Source of the DNA: JBBDWK01 sp040902885 | Lineage (GTDB): Bacteria; Acidobacteriota; Terriglobia; Bryobacterales; Bryobacteraceae | Assembly: GCA_040902885.1 (NCBI GenBank) | Contig: JBBDWK010000077.1 | Span: 1 to 64,000, forward strand | Length of the DNA: 64,000 nucleotides | Direction of reading: 5' to 3' | Shown here: positions 33,044 to 43,231 of the stretch, piece after piece | Layout of the letters: each line of letters begins with the position of its first letter | How positions within the stretch are numbered: the stretch's first letter is position 1 | Translations under genes and position numbers: made by a program | Notes under the pieces: generated by a model | Told to the model about the DNA's origin: nothing | The model's input: only the letters and a program-made list of their open reading frames with translations | Database searches by the model: none

Positions 33044-33400
33044 CTATTTGTAGTGGATCTCGAATCGTTTGTTAGTGATGAACAACACGGTCACGTCGCC
33101 TTCGGCAGTTGCGCCGTGTTCCATCGTCCCGCCTTCCGGGAACCAGACGAAGTGGCCCGGACCAAACGTTCCGGCATGAGTGGCCAGCGTTCCTTCGAGC
33201 ACATACATCGCGTGTCCGCAGGGATGCGTGTGCAGCGGGTTGATCACCCCGGCCGGATACCGCACCAAGCGGAGTTCCATTCCGGTCTCCGGGTCCTCCA
33301 GCAGATTCTTTCGATATAGCGCCCGTCCGATCTTTTCGTTAAACCGCTCCTCCCAGGGAAGCGCCCGAGTGTCGATGGCTATCAGTTTCGCAGGTTCCAT
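33044..33400 (-). CDS. Cupin-domain protein
   Basis: A 118-residue single-domain cupin. PLHTHPCGHAMYVLEGTL is motif 1 with two His and a Glu-like ligand region, and GPGHFVWFPEGGTMEHG is motif 2 with the last His. This is the size and pattern of small metal-binding cupins such as ChrR-like or quercetinase-like proteins; the substrate is unknown. TAAAGT on the minus strand (33412-33407) ends six bases before the ATG at 33400, so it looks leaderless. Confidence 0.82.
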   Translation of the reverse strand: MEPAKLIAIDTRALPWEERFNEKIGRALYRKNLLEDPETGMELRLVRYPAGVINPLHTHPCGHAMYVLEGTLATHAGTFGPGHFVWFPEGGTMEHGATAEGDVTVLFITNKRFEIHYK

Positions 33401-33798
33401 AAAACCACTTTAGTTGCGAAAACCGTTAGCTACAAGCACTTGAGCGATTGACAGGGGCTTGCGTCAGAGGGTAGGCTTGGCGGAAGAATGGCCGGTGTGC
33501 GGCAATACGGCTCTATCTTCGTGCCTCTCCTCTTGGTTCTGGGAGCCGTCCCGTCGGCAGCGCAAACGGTGTACCTCGCCAGGATGCTTGACCACTCCTG
33601 GTCACGCGGCCATATATGGTCACTCGCTGAACTGCCACTCCCTCCAAACTAGGCGCGCAAGTCATCGGCGAGCGAATCCTCTCACCAGAAGATGACGTTG
33701 GCGTGACTCGTGCTCTAGGAGTTGCCGGCGCAGGCAATCGAACCAACGAACTCGAAATCAGGGGGCGCCCCAAGCAAACGAACTAAGGAGAAACGCAT
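33401..33798. other. Gene-poor stretch with a possible gene remnant
   Basis: Apart from the cupin -10 (33407-33412) and the AAGGAG ribosome site (33785-33790) of the next gene, I see no intact gene. Bases 33631-33786 stay open on the plus strand and read protein-like (GERILSPEDDVGVTRALGVA) but have no start codon, so they may be the tail of a decayed gene. Confidence 0.4.
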
Positions 33799-34374
33799 AT
33801 GGCAGGAAAGAATACGGCAGCATTCGGCATCTATTCCAATCGGGTTCAGGTCGAGCAGGCAATTGACTCCCTTCTCGCAGCCAGATTCAGGAATGAAGAC
33901 ATCTCGGTACTGTTCCCCGACAATCAGGGAACCAAAGACTTCGCACACGAGAAGAACACGAAGGCTCCGGAAGGCGCCACTGCGGGAGTAGGTGCGGGTG
34001 GAGCCATCGGCGGTACGCTTGGCCTCCTGGCTGGAATAGGGGCGCTCGCGATTCCAGGCCTCGGCCCATTTATCGCGGCGGGGCCGATCATGACAGCCTT
34101 GGCCGGTCTGGGTGTTGGAGGCGCCGTCGGCGGGCTGGTTGGGGCCCTGGTCGGTATGGGTATCCCGGAATATGAAGCGAAGCGCTATGACGGCCGCGTA
34201 AGACAGGGCGGCATTTTGGTTTCCGTTCATTGCGACAACTCGGAGTGGGTCGGGCGGGCGAAGGATATTCTGAAGCAGACTGGAGCCGAAGATGTCGCCT
34301 CTGCCGGAGAGGCAGGCTCCGACTACGGGAAAACGGACAAGCCTCTTCCCCGCATGGGCGCCAGCTCGATTTAG
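33799..34374 (+). CDS. General-stress-type (YflT-like) protein with glycine-zipper membrane core
   Basis: A 191-residue protein. The N-terminal AAFGIYSNRVQVEQAIDSLLA resembles the YflT/GSP17M general-stress fold. Two Gly/Ala-rich hydrophobic segments (residues about 55-115, including GLLAGIGALAIPGLGPFIAAG) form a glycine-zipper hairpin. A C-terminal GGILVSVHCDNSEWVGRAKD closes a ferredoxin-like half. Relatives in Acidobacteriota and Cyanobacteria are linked to stress responses; the role is inferred. AAGGAG lies eight bases before the ATG. Confidence 0.75.
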   Translation: MAGKNTAAFGIYSNRVQVEQAIDSLLAARFRNEDISVLFPDNQGTKDFAHEKNTKAPEGATAGVGAGGAIGGTLGLLAGIGALAIPGLGPFIAAGPIMTALAGLGVGGAVGGLVGALVGMGIPEYEAKRYDGRVRQGGILVSVHCDNSEWVGRAKDILKQTGAEDVASAGEAGSDYGKTDKPLPRMGASSI

Positions 34375-34789
34375 ACTCGGAAGGTTGGCCCTTGCGCTTC
34401 CCTAGCCGCGACGGCGGCGGCTGAAGCCGCCAAAAGCCTGTTGACAGGGAGCCGTGAACGTACGAAGGGCATTTCAATGTTTCTAACGCTGTATGTTTAT
34501 TGTGCTTGTAATGTGGCTGCTGGGACTTCCGGAACATCCTTGGCTGCGCCGAAGAAGAGCAGCGTCAGGCGCGGCACGGGACAGCCCGGCGAACCCCTCA
34601 TCGGAGCAACAACTAGTTGTAGCAGATAGCCGGCCCCTCATCGGACCACTGAAAACCCTCGCCCTTCCCTTGGCCGGCGACGGTCTGGTGCGCAATGTTG
34701 AAGAGACGGCAGCCGGCGGACGTCCTACGCCGAATTAAGCGCTGTCTTTGTGTCCCCTATCGCCAAAGTAAACGACTAAAGGAGAATCG
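34375..34789. other. Gene-poor stretch
   Basis: No gene can be supported over these 415 bases. A 7-base-pair hairpin (34416-34431) follows the stress-protein gene. Near 34477-34530 two frames together read like a small hydrophobic protein (MFLTL then FIVLVMWLLGL) joined by a frameshift. CCCCTCATCGGA occurs twice, near 34596 and 34635. AAAGGAG at the right end belongs to the next gene. Confidence 0.4.
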
Positions 34790-35143
34790 ATGAACCACTT
34801 AGGTATTGCAGTTGTCGTGAGTATGCTCGGAGCAATGTCCGCTTTCGCCGCTGACCAGACCTGGACTGGGAAAATCAGCGACAGTATGTGCGGCGCGAAA
34901 CACAACACCTCAGCCGAGCATGGCGGCAAGAAGATGTCCGATCGCGACTGCACTTTGGCCTGCGTGAAAGAGCACAACGCCAAATACGTATTCGTCAGCG
35001 GCGGCAAGGTGTACAACGTCGGCAACCAGGACTTCGGGGCCTTGCAGGAGCACGCCGGTCACACGGTGAAACTGACGGGCGATATGAGCGGCGACACCAT
35101 CACCGTCTCGAAAATTGTCATGCCCGCCAAGAAGAAGAGCTAA
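34790..35143 (+). CDS. Small exported protein with paired cysteines, DUF5818-like
   Basis: A 117-residue protein with a signal peptide (NHLGIAVVVSMLGAMSAFAAD). The mature domain contains TWTGKISDSMCGAKH, DRDCTLACVKEHNAKYVFV, and GHTVKLTGDMSGDTITVSKI. The pattern of three cysteines in a small beta-barrel-like domain is widespread in exported acidobacterial proteins; the function is unknown. AAAGGAG is correctly spaced before the ATG. Confidence 0.78.
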   Translation: MNHLGIAVVVSMLGAMSAFAADQTWTGKISDSMCGAKHNTSAEHGGKKMSDRDCTLACVKEHNAKYVFVSGGKVYNVGNQDFGALQEHAGHTVKLTGDMSGDTITVSKIVMPAKKKS

Positions 35144-35149
35144 TTTCGC

Positions 35150-35287
35150 GTGGCCGACGAGCCACTGTCTAACAGCCTGCGGGACCAGTATCACTTGGAC
35201 CACACGAAGCTGACCTTCTATCACAACGGCATTCAACGGCGGCTGACCGATGTGCATGGGCACGTGGTGCGCGATCTGTTGGCGTAA
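35150..35287 (+). pseudogene. Remnant of a DUF1501 gene C terminus
   Basis: The 45 codons ending in TAA at 35285 encode YHLDHTKLTFYHNGIQRRLT, then DVHGHVVRDLLA. This matches the C terminus of the intact DUF1501 protein next door (FDHTKLTYRHMGRDFRLTDV, then SGSVVKKMLA). Nothing upstream continues the domain. The remnant ends 11 bases from the end of the intact gene and faces it tail to tail. No start codon with a ribosome site is visible. Confidence 0.8.
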
Positions 35288-35298
35288 CCCGGCCGATC

Positions 35299-36780
<1,482 letters not shown>

Positions 36781-36823
36781 TCTACTGTATGCAGGCGGTT
36801 CATTTCTTTGTGACTCCCTAATA

Positions 36824-39424
36824 CTACTCCCGTGTTATGAACTCGTCGAGGTTGAGAAGGACGCTGGAGAGCGCCACCCAGGCCGCGGCGTCGCGGCGCT
36901 CGACGCCTTCGATCTCTATCGGGCATACCGACGCGGCACCCGCGGGGTCCGACTCGAAGATGGACTTCTGCTTTTCCAGGTAAGCCAGCAGCCGCTCGGA
37001 TTCGCGCGCTCCAGGCGGCCGGGCCAATGCGATCTCGAAGGCATGCGCCAGGCGATCCGCGAAGTTCGGGCCGCGCGTTCGAAGCACCCGTATCGCCAGC
37101 CCCTGAGCGGACTGGAGAAACAATGAGTCGTTGAGCAGATTGAGCGCCTGCAAGGGCGTGTTCGAGCGCCGGCGGCGGCTGCAGGCGACGTGCGAGTCCG
37201 GCGCGTCGAAATTCATGAGCTGCGGATGCGGCGCGGTGCGCTGGAAGTGCGTGTAGAGGCCCCGGCGGTAGCGGTCCGGTCCCTCGCTCTCCACCCACTT
37301 CCCGGAGTTGGCGTAGGTCAGCTCGGATACGCCCTTGGGCTGCGCCGGTTTCACGCTGGGGCCGCCGATGGCGGTGTTGAGCAACCCGCCCGCGGCCAGC
37401 GCGGAATCGCGCACCAGCTCCGCGGAAAGGCGCAGGCGCGACTGCCGGGCGAGCAGAGCGTTGTCGGGATCGCGCGAATCGAGCTCGGGCCGAGCTTTGG
37501 ATGACTGGCGGTAGGTTGCCGAGGTCACGATCAGCCGGTGCAGTTCCTTCATGCTCCATCCGCCGTCCATGAATTCCGAAGCCAGCCAATCCAAAAGCTC
37601 GGGATGCGACGGCTTCTCGCCCTGCGTGCCAAAGTCTTCCGATGTCTGCACCAAACCGCGTCCGAAGAGTTCCTGCCAGGCGCGATTCACAACTACGCGC
37701 GCCGTCAGCGGATTGTCGCGCGAGGCGATCCACCGTGCCAGCGCGAGCCGCGCCGGACCGGCCTGGGCATTGGTCTGGGGAAGGGCCGCGGGAAGGAAGG
37801 CGGGCGTTCCCGGCTCCACTTCAATGCCGGGATTCCGGTAATCGCCGCGCACGTAGAGAAAATTCTTCGGGGGCTGCGGATTCTCCGCCATCGTCTGCGC
37901 CTGGCTCAGGGCGGGAAAATCCGCGTCCATGGCTTGGAGTTTGGCGCGCAGCTCTTTGAATTTGGCTACCAGCTCCTGGTCCTTGGCGAACTTCGGGCCG
38001 GAGGATCGTATGAAGTAGTCCGTGAGGCGAATGGCGTCCTCGCGGCTGCGTTTGGCGGGCTCGGCGTGCAGCAGTTTCTCGGCGTTGTCCAGCATGGCCC
38101 GCATGGACGTGCAGGCGAAATCCCAGTCCAGCCGCTTGCCGGGGTTGGCGAGCGCTTCGCGAATGTTCGCTTCCCAATCGGCCTGGAAGCCGGCAATGCC
38201 ATACTCCTCCAGCAGCTCGCGGCGCTTGCGGTCGTATTCGGGCCGCGCCGCCAGATACGGTCCCAGCTCGCCGGGCATGGGAGCGTCGATGTTCTCTTCG
38301 TCCGCGCTCGCGAAGAATGCGAACATCTTGTAGAAGTCCTTCTGGCTGATGGGATCGTACTTGTGATCGTGGCACTGCGCGCAGCCCACGGTCAGGCCCA
38401 GCCAGACCGTGCCGACCGTGCCCGTGCGGTCCACCAACTGCTCGAAGCGGATCTCGGCGCGCGATACGCCTGCTTCGCGGTTGGTCAGCGTATTGCGATG
38501 AAATCCCGTAGCGACGCGTTGCTCCACGGTTGCTCCTGGAAGAAGATCGCCGGCAATCTGCTCGACCGTGAAGCGGACAAAAGGCATATCGCGGTTGAGC
38601 GCATTGATCACCCACTGCCGGTAGCGCCAGGCGTGCGGGCGTGCCAGGTCTTTCTCGTAACCGTCGCTGTCGGCATATCGTGCGAGATCCAGCCAGTGGC
38701 GGGCCCATTTTTCGCCGTAATGCGGCGACGCGAGCAGCCTCTCCACCACGCGCCCGTAGGCATCCGGCTGCCGGTCGTTGAGAAACGCGGCAACATCCTG
38801 GGGAGTCGGCGGCAATCCCGTCAAGTCCAGAAACACGCGGCGCAGCAGCCCTCCGCGGGAGGCCGCCGGGGAAGGGTTGAGGTTTTCCGATTCCAGTTTT
38901 GCGAGAACAAATGCATCGATGGGGTTGCGAACCCACGAGGCGTTTTTCACCGCGGGCGCCTGGGAACGCCGGATAGGCTGGAAGGACCAGTGCGACGAGC
39001 GCTTGGACTTTGATTCTTCGGATGTTGCGGCGGGCGTTGCGGAGCCTTTCGCGCCCTGATCGATCCAGGCCCTCAGTATGCCTACTTCTTCGGCAGTGAG
39101 CCGCGTGCCCGATGGAGGCATGGGAAGCACATCTTTGAAGCCGGCGACACGGTGGATCAGCCTGCTCCCGGCGCTGTCGCCGGGCAGAACGGCCTTGCCC
39201 GAGTAGCCTCCCCGCAGAACGGCATCGTGCCCGTCGAGGCGTAGTCCGTTCATCTGCTGGGCCGTTCCGTGGCAGGCGGAGCAATGCTTACGGAACAGAG
39301 GCTCCACGTCGCGGGCGAATTCGATCTGCTTTGTGGACGGAGGGGGCAATTCCTGGGATTGCGGAAGGCCCGGACCGGGGAGCGCAAGCAGCAAAAAACC
39401 CGCGGCGAATACATGCCTGCTCAT
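36824..39424 (-). CDS. PSD1/PSCyt1 protein (DUF1549-DUF1553 with N-terminal haem motif)
   Basis: An 866-residue exported protein. After a signal peptide (HVFAAGFLLLALPGPGLPQ) comes a planctomycete-type cytochrome domain with CSACH (Cys48, Cys51, His52) and LPMPPSGTRLTAEEVGILRAWI. DUF1549 follows near residues 150-360 (NPIDAFVLAKLE, DLTGLPPTPQDV, HWLDLARYADSDGYEKD) and DUF1553 near 570-860 (ARVVVNRAWQELFGRGLV, SRRRRSNTPLQALNLLNDSLF). These proteins accompany DUF1501 and are proposed to act in polymer breakdown with electron transfer; this is not proven. The start at 39424 is set by the signal peptide; earlier starts at up to 39526 add unrelated sequence. Confidence 0.92.
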   Translation of the reverse strand: MSRHVFAAGFLLLALPGPGLPQSQELPPPSTKQIEFARDVEPLFRKHCSACHGTAQQMNGLRLDGHDAVLRGGYSGKAVLPGDSAGSRLIHRVAGFKDVLPMPPSGTRLTAEEVGILRAWIDQGAKGSATPAATSEESKSKRSSHWSFQPIRRSQAPAVKNASWVRNPIDAFVLAKLESENLNPSPAASRGGLLRRVFLDLTGLPPTPQDVAAFLNDRQPDAYGRVVERLLASPHYGEKWARHWLDLARYADSDGYEKDLARPHAWRYRQWVINALNRDMPFVRFTVEQIAGDLLPGATVEQRVATGFHRNTLTNREAGVSRAEIRFEQLVDRTGTVGTVWLGLTVGCAQCHDHKYDPISQKDFYKMFAFFASADEENIDAPMPGELGPYLAARPEYDRKRRELLEEYGIAGFQADWEANIREALANPGKRLDWDFACTSMRAMLDNAEKLLHAEPAKRSREDAIRLTDYFIRSSGPKFAKDQELVAKFKELRAKLQAMDADFPALSQAQTMAENPQPPKNFLYVRGDYRNPGIEVEPGTPAFLPAALPQTNAQAGPARLALARWIASRDNPLTARVVVNRAWQELFGRGLVQTSEDFGTQGEKPSHPELLDWLASEFMDGGWSMKELHRLIVTSATYRQSSKARPELDSRDPDNALLARQSRLRLSAELVRDSALAAGGLLNTAIGGPSVKPAQPKGVSELTYANSGKWVESEGPDRYRRGLYTHFQRTAPHPQLMNFDAPDSHVACSRRRRSNTPLQALNLLNDSLFLQSAQGLAIRVLRTRGPNFADRLAHAFEIALARPPGARESERLLAYLEKQKSIFESDPAGAASVCPIEIEGVERRDAAAWVALSSVLLNLDEFITRE

Positions 39425-39434
39425 AGTTTGCTTT

Positions 39435-39441
39435 AATTCTA
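39435..39441. promoter_or_regulatory. Candidate divergent -10 region
   Basis: AATTCTA reads AATTCT on the plus strand, seven bases before the ATG at 39448. On the minus strand it reads TAGAAT, eleven bases before the ATG at 39424. It resembles 31855-31861. Confidence 0.35.
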
Positions 39442-39447
39442 ACAAGG

Positions 39448-39897
39448 ATGAAGCCCGAGCTCCCCCTTTCCGGCGAAGAGACGCTGAAGCTGGCGCTGGC
39501 CGTGGTGAAGGCGGACCCCTTTCCAATGCTCGCCACCGTCGGCAACGGCCAGCCGGGTGTTCGTCCCGTATCGCCGGTGCGGACCGAGGGGTTCACGGTG
39601 TACGTAGCGTCCTTGCGCAGCTCCGGCAAGACCGCCGAGATCGATGCCAACCCGCGCGTGGAGCTGTGCTATCTGACCAAAGACCACGACCAGGTGCGCA
39701 TCACGGGCATCGCCGAGCTGGTGACCGGCGGCGCGGTGCGCCAGTCCATATGGGATGAGAACCCTCTGCTGCGCGCCTACCTGAAAACCATCGACAACCC
39801 CGAGTTCCTCTTGTACAGGATTACGCCCGGCCGAGTGCGCTACATGCGCGAGTGGGCGTTGGCGTATCATGAAGTGGATTTGAAGGAGCCAATATGA
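39448..39897 (+). CDS. Pyridoxamine 5'-phosphate oxidase-family (split-barrel flavin) protein
   Basis: A 149-residue split-barrel protein. PFPMLATVGNGQPGVRPVSP near residue 25 and NPRVELCYLTKDHDQVRITG near 68 are typical of the general-stress/PPOX-like FMN or F420-binding family, and the C-terminal LLYRITPGRVRYM closes the barrel. True PdxH is longer, so vitamin B6 synthesis is unlikely. The stop overlaps the next start (ATGA), so the two genes are probably co-translated. Confidence 0.83.
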   Translation: MKPELPLSGEETLKLALAVVKADPFPMLATVGNGQPGVRPVSPVRTEGFTVYVASLRSSGKTAEIDANPRVELCYLTKDHDQVRITGIAELVTGGAVRQSIWDENPLLRAYLKTIDNPEFLLYRITPGRVRYMREWALAYHEVDLKEPI

Positions 39898-40763
39898 ACC
39901 GCCGCAACTTCTTTAAGAGCATTCCCGCCGCCGCATTGCCCTTGGGCCTCACTGGCGCACCCGCTGCCGGCGCCGCGCGTCTGCGCTCGGCCATTTGCGC
40001 CTACTCGTTCCGCGAGCAGTTAAAGAACAAGACGATGAGCTATGACGACATCGTCAGGCTGGCGGTGGAGACGGGCATCGACGGTCTGGACCTTACCGTC
40101 TACTGGTTCCCCAATACGTCGGACGAATTTCTCCTTCCGCTGCGGCGCCTGGCGTTTCGCAACAGCGTCGATCTTTACAGCATCTCCGTCCGGACGGAGA
40201 TGTGCCGGCCGACGCCCCAGGAGCAGGCGGCCGAGGTGGCGACAATCAAGGGTTGGGTGGATGCGGCGGAGAAGCTGGGCGCGGGACACATCCGCGTGTT
40301 CGGCGGCAGGGTTCCGCAAGGGGCGACGGACGAGCAGGCCGCGGACTGGTGCGCGGAGGTTTTGAAGCGCGGCGGCGAGTATGCGGGAAAGCACGGGGTG
40401 ATTTTAGGCCTCGAGAATCACGGCGGCATCACCAGCCGCGCGGAACGGATCATTCAGATTGTGAAGAAGGTGGACTCGCCTTGGGTGGCGGTGAATCTGG
40501 ACACGGGCAATTTTAATAGCGACCCATGGACACAGATCGAGATGTGCATCCCACACGCGGTAAACGTGCAGGTAAAGGCGGAAATGCGCGGCCCGGACGG
40601 CAAGAAGGCGGCTGGCGACTGGGAGCGCGTGACCCGGATGCTCGTAAAAGGCGGATATCGCGGCTACCTGGCCTTGGAGTATGAAGCGGCGGAGCCGGCG
40701 CCAACAGCGGTGCCAAGGCTGGTGCGGCAGCTTCACGCCCTGACGCGGAAGTATTCGGCGTAG
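39894..40763 (+). CDS. Sugar phosphate isomerase/epimerase, Tat-exported
   Basis: A 289-residue xylose-isomerase-like TIM barrel. A Tat-like leader NRRNFFKSIPAAALPLGL is followed by ICAYSFREQLKNKTMSYDDI and then GIDGLDLTVYW. GLENHGGITS carries the glutamate metal ligand, VAVNLDTGNFNSDPW the aspartate site, and VNVQVKAEM and YLALEYEAAEP the remaining ligand regions. Such exported isomerases are frequent near Gfo/Idh and DUF1080 genes in this phylum and act in glycan-derived sugar use. The substrate is not known. Confidence 0.87.
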   Translation: MNRRNFFKSIPAAALPLGLTGAPAAGAARLRSAICAYSFREQLKNKTMSYDDIVRLAVETGIDGLDLTVYWFPNTSDEFLLPLRRLAFRNSVDLYSISVRTEMCRPTPQEQAAEVATIKGWVDAAEKLGAGHIRVFGGRVPQGATDEQAADWCAEVLKRGGEYAGKHGVILGLENHGGITSRAERIIQIVKKVDSPWVAVNLDTGNFNSDPWTQIEMCIPHAVNVQVKAEMRGPDGKKAAGDWERVTRMLVKGGYRGYLALEYEAAEPAPTAVPRLVRQLHALTRKYSA

Positions 40764-40779
40764 CCGTGGCAGGCCCGTT

Positions 40780-41538
40780 CTACTTTTCCCGCGCGACAGG
40801 CACCGGTTCGCCGGTCAACTCCTCAAAGCTGATGGGCGGGCTGTAGCAGAGGATGCGGCTGCAACTTTCGCAGTACATGACGCGGTCGCCCCGCCGGAGT
40901 TCCTGAAAGAACTGCGGGCGTATCGACATGTGGCAGGTTGAGCAGCGGCCGGCGACGGCTTCGCTCACCGCTATACCGGCCCGGGTCCGGCGGATGCGCT
41001 CGTAGTTCGAGAGCACCGGCTGGCTCATCCCTTTCACGATTCCTTGACGGGTGGCTTGCAACTCCGCCAGAGCGGCCTTGTCCCGGCCTGTGCGATCCCG
41101 CGCCGACTGCTTTTCCGCCTCGACCTGCGATTTCTCGGATTTCAAGGAGATTTCGGCGGCCTGGACGTTCTTTTCCAGCGCCTCGGATTCGGACATTAAC
41201 TCCAGAATCCGGTCCTCCGATTTCTTGATTTCCCTCTCGCAGAATTCAATCTCGTTTTGAAAGGCGCGGTACTGCTCGTTGGTCTTGGCGTCGAGCATCT
41301 GACCCTTCAATTTTGATATCTTCTGCTCCTGGACCTGGATGTCGCTTTCCATCTTCTTGCGGTCCCTTTGGTTGGCGGTTAGAGCGGCGCGATCGGCTTC
41401 GAGTTTGCGTTGATGGGCTTCGAGCTTTTTTTCGATTTCGTTGACGTGTCGTGGTAGCGCGTCAATTTCACGGGTCAGCTCGGCCACCCGGTTGTCAATT
41501 TCCTGCAACCGTACGGCTGACTGAAGATCTGGAAGCAT
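40780..41538 (-). CDS. Coiled-coil zinc-ribbon protein (DUF164/CdsZ-like)
   Basis: A 252-residue protein. Residues 1-165 are a long coiled coil (VAELTREIDALPRHVNEIEK and onward, rich in Lys/Glu heptads). The C-terminal GRCSTCHMSIRPQFFQELRR, then MYCESCSRILC, is a C4 zinc ribbon. Bacterial members bind nucleic acid or assist secretion and cell-division processes; the role here is unknown. ATG 41538 (MLPDLQ) is chosen; GTG 41559 would overlap MurJ. It follows murJ by four bases. Confidence 0.86.
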   Translation of the reverse strand: MLPDLQSAVRLQEIDNRVAELTREIDALPRHVNEIEKKLEAHQRKLEADRAALTANQRDRKKMESDIQVQEQKISKLKGQMLDAKTNEQYRAFQNEIEFCEREIKKSEDRILELMSESEALEKNVQAAEISLKSEKSQVEAEKQSARDRTGRDKAALAELQATRQGIVKGMSQPVLSNYERIRRTRAGIAVSEAVAGRCSTCHMSIRPQFFQELRRGDRVMYCESCSRILCYSPPISFEELTGEPVPVAREK

Positions 41539-41542
41539 TTCT

Positions 41543-43231
41543 CTATCGAAGTGTATCACGTCGGACGCCGAACCGCCGCGCGAGGGGGCCGGCGACGGCG
41601 CGTAAGCCGGCTTCCAACTCAGTTACTTTCATCAGACGGCAGGCCGTATAGAACACCAAAAGTCCCAGAGGAATGGAGATTGCCAGATCGGCCAGACGCG
41701 CGAATCTGGAAGTGCCCAGCCATGCCTCGACCGCCCCGGTCGACAGCCAGCAGACCGCTCCCATGGCGCCGGAGGCAACCAGGATCTTGAGCACGCTCAG
41801 TCCGAGCGCCTTTTTTTCAATGCCGCCGATGCGGCGCTCCATCGCGATCATGAGCGCCAGAAAGCCGCAAACCGCAACCAGCGAAGTCGAGAGCGCGAGG
41901 CCGGCGTGCCCCATCCCCAGAATGCGGACCATGGCGAACGCCGCGCAGAAATTGATGATGATCGAAGCCAGACTGACCGTCATGGGGGTGCGCGCATCGC
42001 CAACCGCGTAAAAGGCTGGCGTTAAAACTTTTATGGCGCTGTAACCGGCAAGTCCGATGGCGTAGCACGAAAGCGCGAGCGCCGTCTGCCGGGTGTCCCA
42101 CGCCGAAAAGCGGCCGCCTTCATAGATGGCGCCGATCATGGCAGGCCCCAGTACGTGCAAACCGACCGACGAAGGGATCGTCAGCAGAAAAACCAGGCCA
42201 AGCGAGCGCGTCAGCGTGTGCCGGAAGGCGTTCATATCGCCCGTTTCGGCGTTCCGGGAGATGGCCGGCAACGTGGCCGAAGCGATCGCGACGCCGAACA
42301 AACCCAACGGCAACTGCATGAATCGGAATGCGAAGGTGAGCCAGCTCGCGGGACCGTCGATGACCTGCCCGGCGGCATTGGTGATGCTGGACGCGAAATT
42401 GGTGTTCACGGTCACGTTGATCTGGACCGCCGCACCGCCCAAAATCGCCGGGCCCATGAGGGCGAAGATCTGCCGCAGACCGGGATGGGACATGTCCAGG
42501 CGCGGCCGGAAGCCAAACCCTTCGCGCACCAGGAGTGGTACCTGCCAAAGCAACTGGAGCGCGCCCCCGACAACGACGCCCCAGGCCATCCCCTCAATGG
42601 GTTCAATGCCGATTGAAGGTCCCAGCCAGAAGCCCAGGATCAATCCCGCCGTCACCGACCCGATGTTGAAGAACGTGGAGGAAAGCGCCGGCACGCCAAA
42701 GCGGTTCAACGCATTGAGCACCCCCATGGCCTGCGCCGCCAGAGCCACCAGCAGCAAAAACGGGAACATGATGCGCGTCAGCTCGACGGTCAGCTCGAAC
42801 TTTCCAGGAACCGCGCGGAAGCCCCCCGCAAGCAGGAAGACCAGGGCCGGGGAGAAGATTGTTCCCAGAATGCAGATGCCGCCGACGATCAGGATGATGC
42901 TGGTGGCCACCAGGTTGGAGAGCTCGCGCGCCTCGGCCCTGGTCTTCGAAGCCAGATAGCGTGTGAGAGTCGGGATGAAGGCGGAGGAGAGCGCCCCCTC
43001 GGCAAAAAGGTCGCGCATCAGGTTCGGAATGCGGAACCCTACCACGAAGGCATCGTAGACGGCTCCGGCGCCGAAGAGGTGCGCCATGACGCTCTCCCTC
43101 ACCAGGCCCGTGATGCGGCTCGAGAAAACGGCCGCCGAAACCACTCCCGCCGAGCGAACTACCCGCGCGTGGCTGGCGGAAGCATCGTCTTGGGTCGGAG
43201 GTACGGGGGCGGAAGACACCGAGTTCTTCAA
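41543..43231 (-). CDS. murJ: Lipid II flippase MurJ
   Basis: About 562 residues with some 14 transmembrane segments. The N-terminal SSRITGLVRESVMAHLFGAG, then AVYDAFVVGFRIPNLMRDLFAEGALSSAF (split here), is the MurJ hallmark containing the catalytic arginine region. PLGLFGVAIASATLPAISRN and YSAIKVLTPAFYAVGDARTP are conserved later. It moves lipid II across the membrane for peptidoglycan synthesis. The start is TTG at 43231, overlapping the PfkB stop (TTGA), or GTG at 43219. Confidence 0.93.
   Translation of the reverse strand: MKNSVSSAPVPPTQDDASASHARVVRSAGVVSAAVFSSRITGLVRESVMAHLFGAGAVYDAFVVGFRIPNLMRDLFAEGALSSAFIPTLTRYLASKTRAEARELSNLVATSIILIVGGICILGTIFSPALVFLLAGGFRAVPGKFELTVELTRIMFPFLLLVALAAQAMGVLNALNRFGVPALSSTFFNIGSVTAGLILGFWLGPSIGIEPIEGMAWGVVVGGALQLLWQVPLLVREGFGFRPRLDMSHPGLRQIFALMGPAILGGAAVQINVTVNTNFASSITNAAGQVIDGPASWLTFAFRFMQLPLGLFGVAIASATLPAISRNAETGDMNAFRHTLTRSLGLVFLLTIPSSVGLHVLGPAMIGAIYEGGRFSAWDTRQTALALSCYAIGLAGYSAIKVLTPAFYAVGDARTPMTVSLASIIINFCAAFAMVRILGMGHAGLALSTSLVAVCGFLALMIAMERRIGGIEKKALGLSVLKILVASGAMGAVCWLSTGAVEAWLGTSRFARLADLAISIPLGLLVFYTACRLMKVTELEAGLRAVAGPLARRFGVRRDTLR

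Noticed and set aside
33459..33773. Small open frames on both strands (78 and 86 codons)
   Set aside because: Unnatural composition, no ribosome site, no domain; they overlap each other.
39448..39897. pdxH pyridoxamine phosphate oxidase
   Set aside because: It is too short and lacks the PdxH C-terminal substrate motif; only the split-barrel flavin fold is supported.
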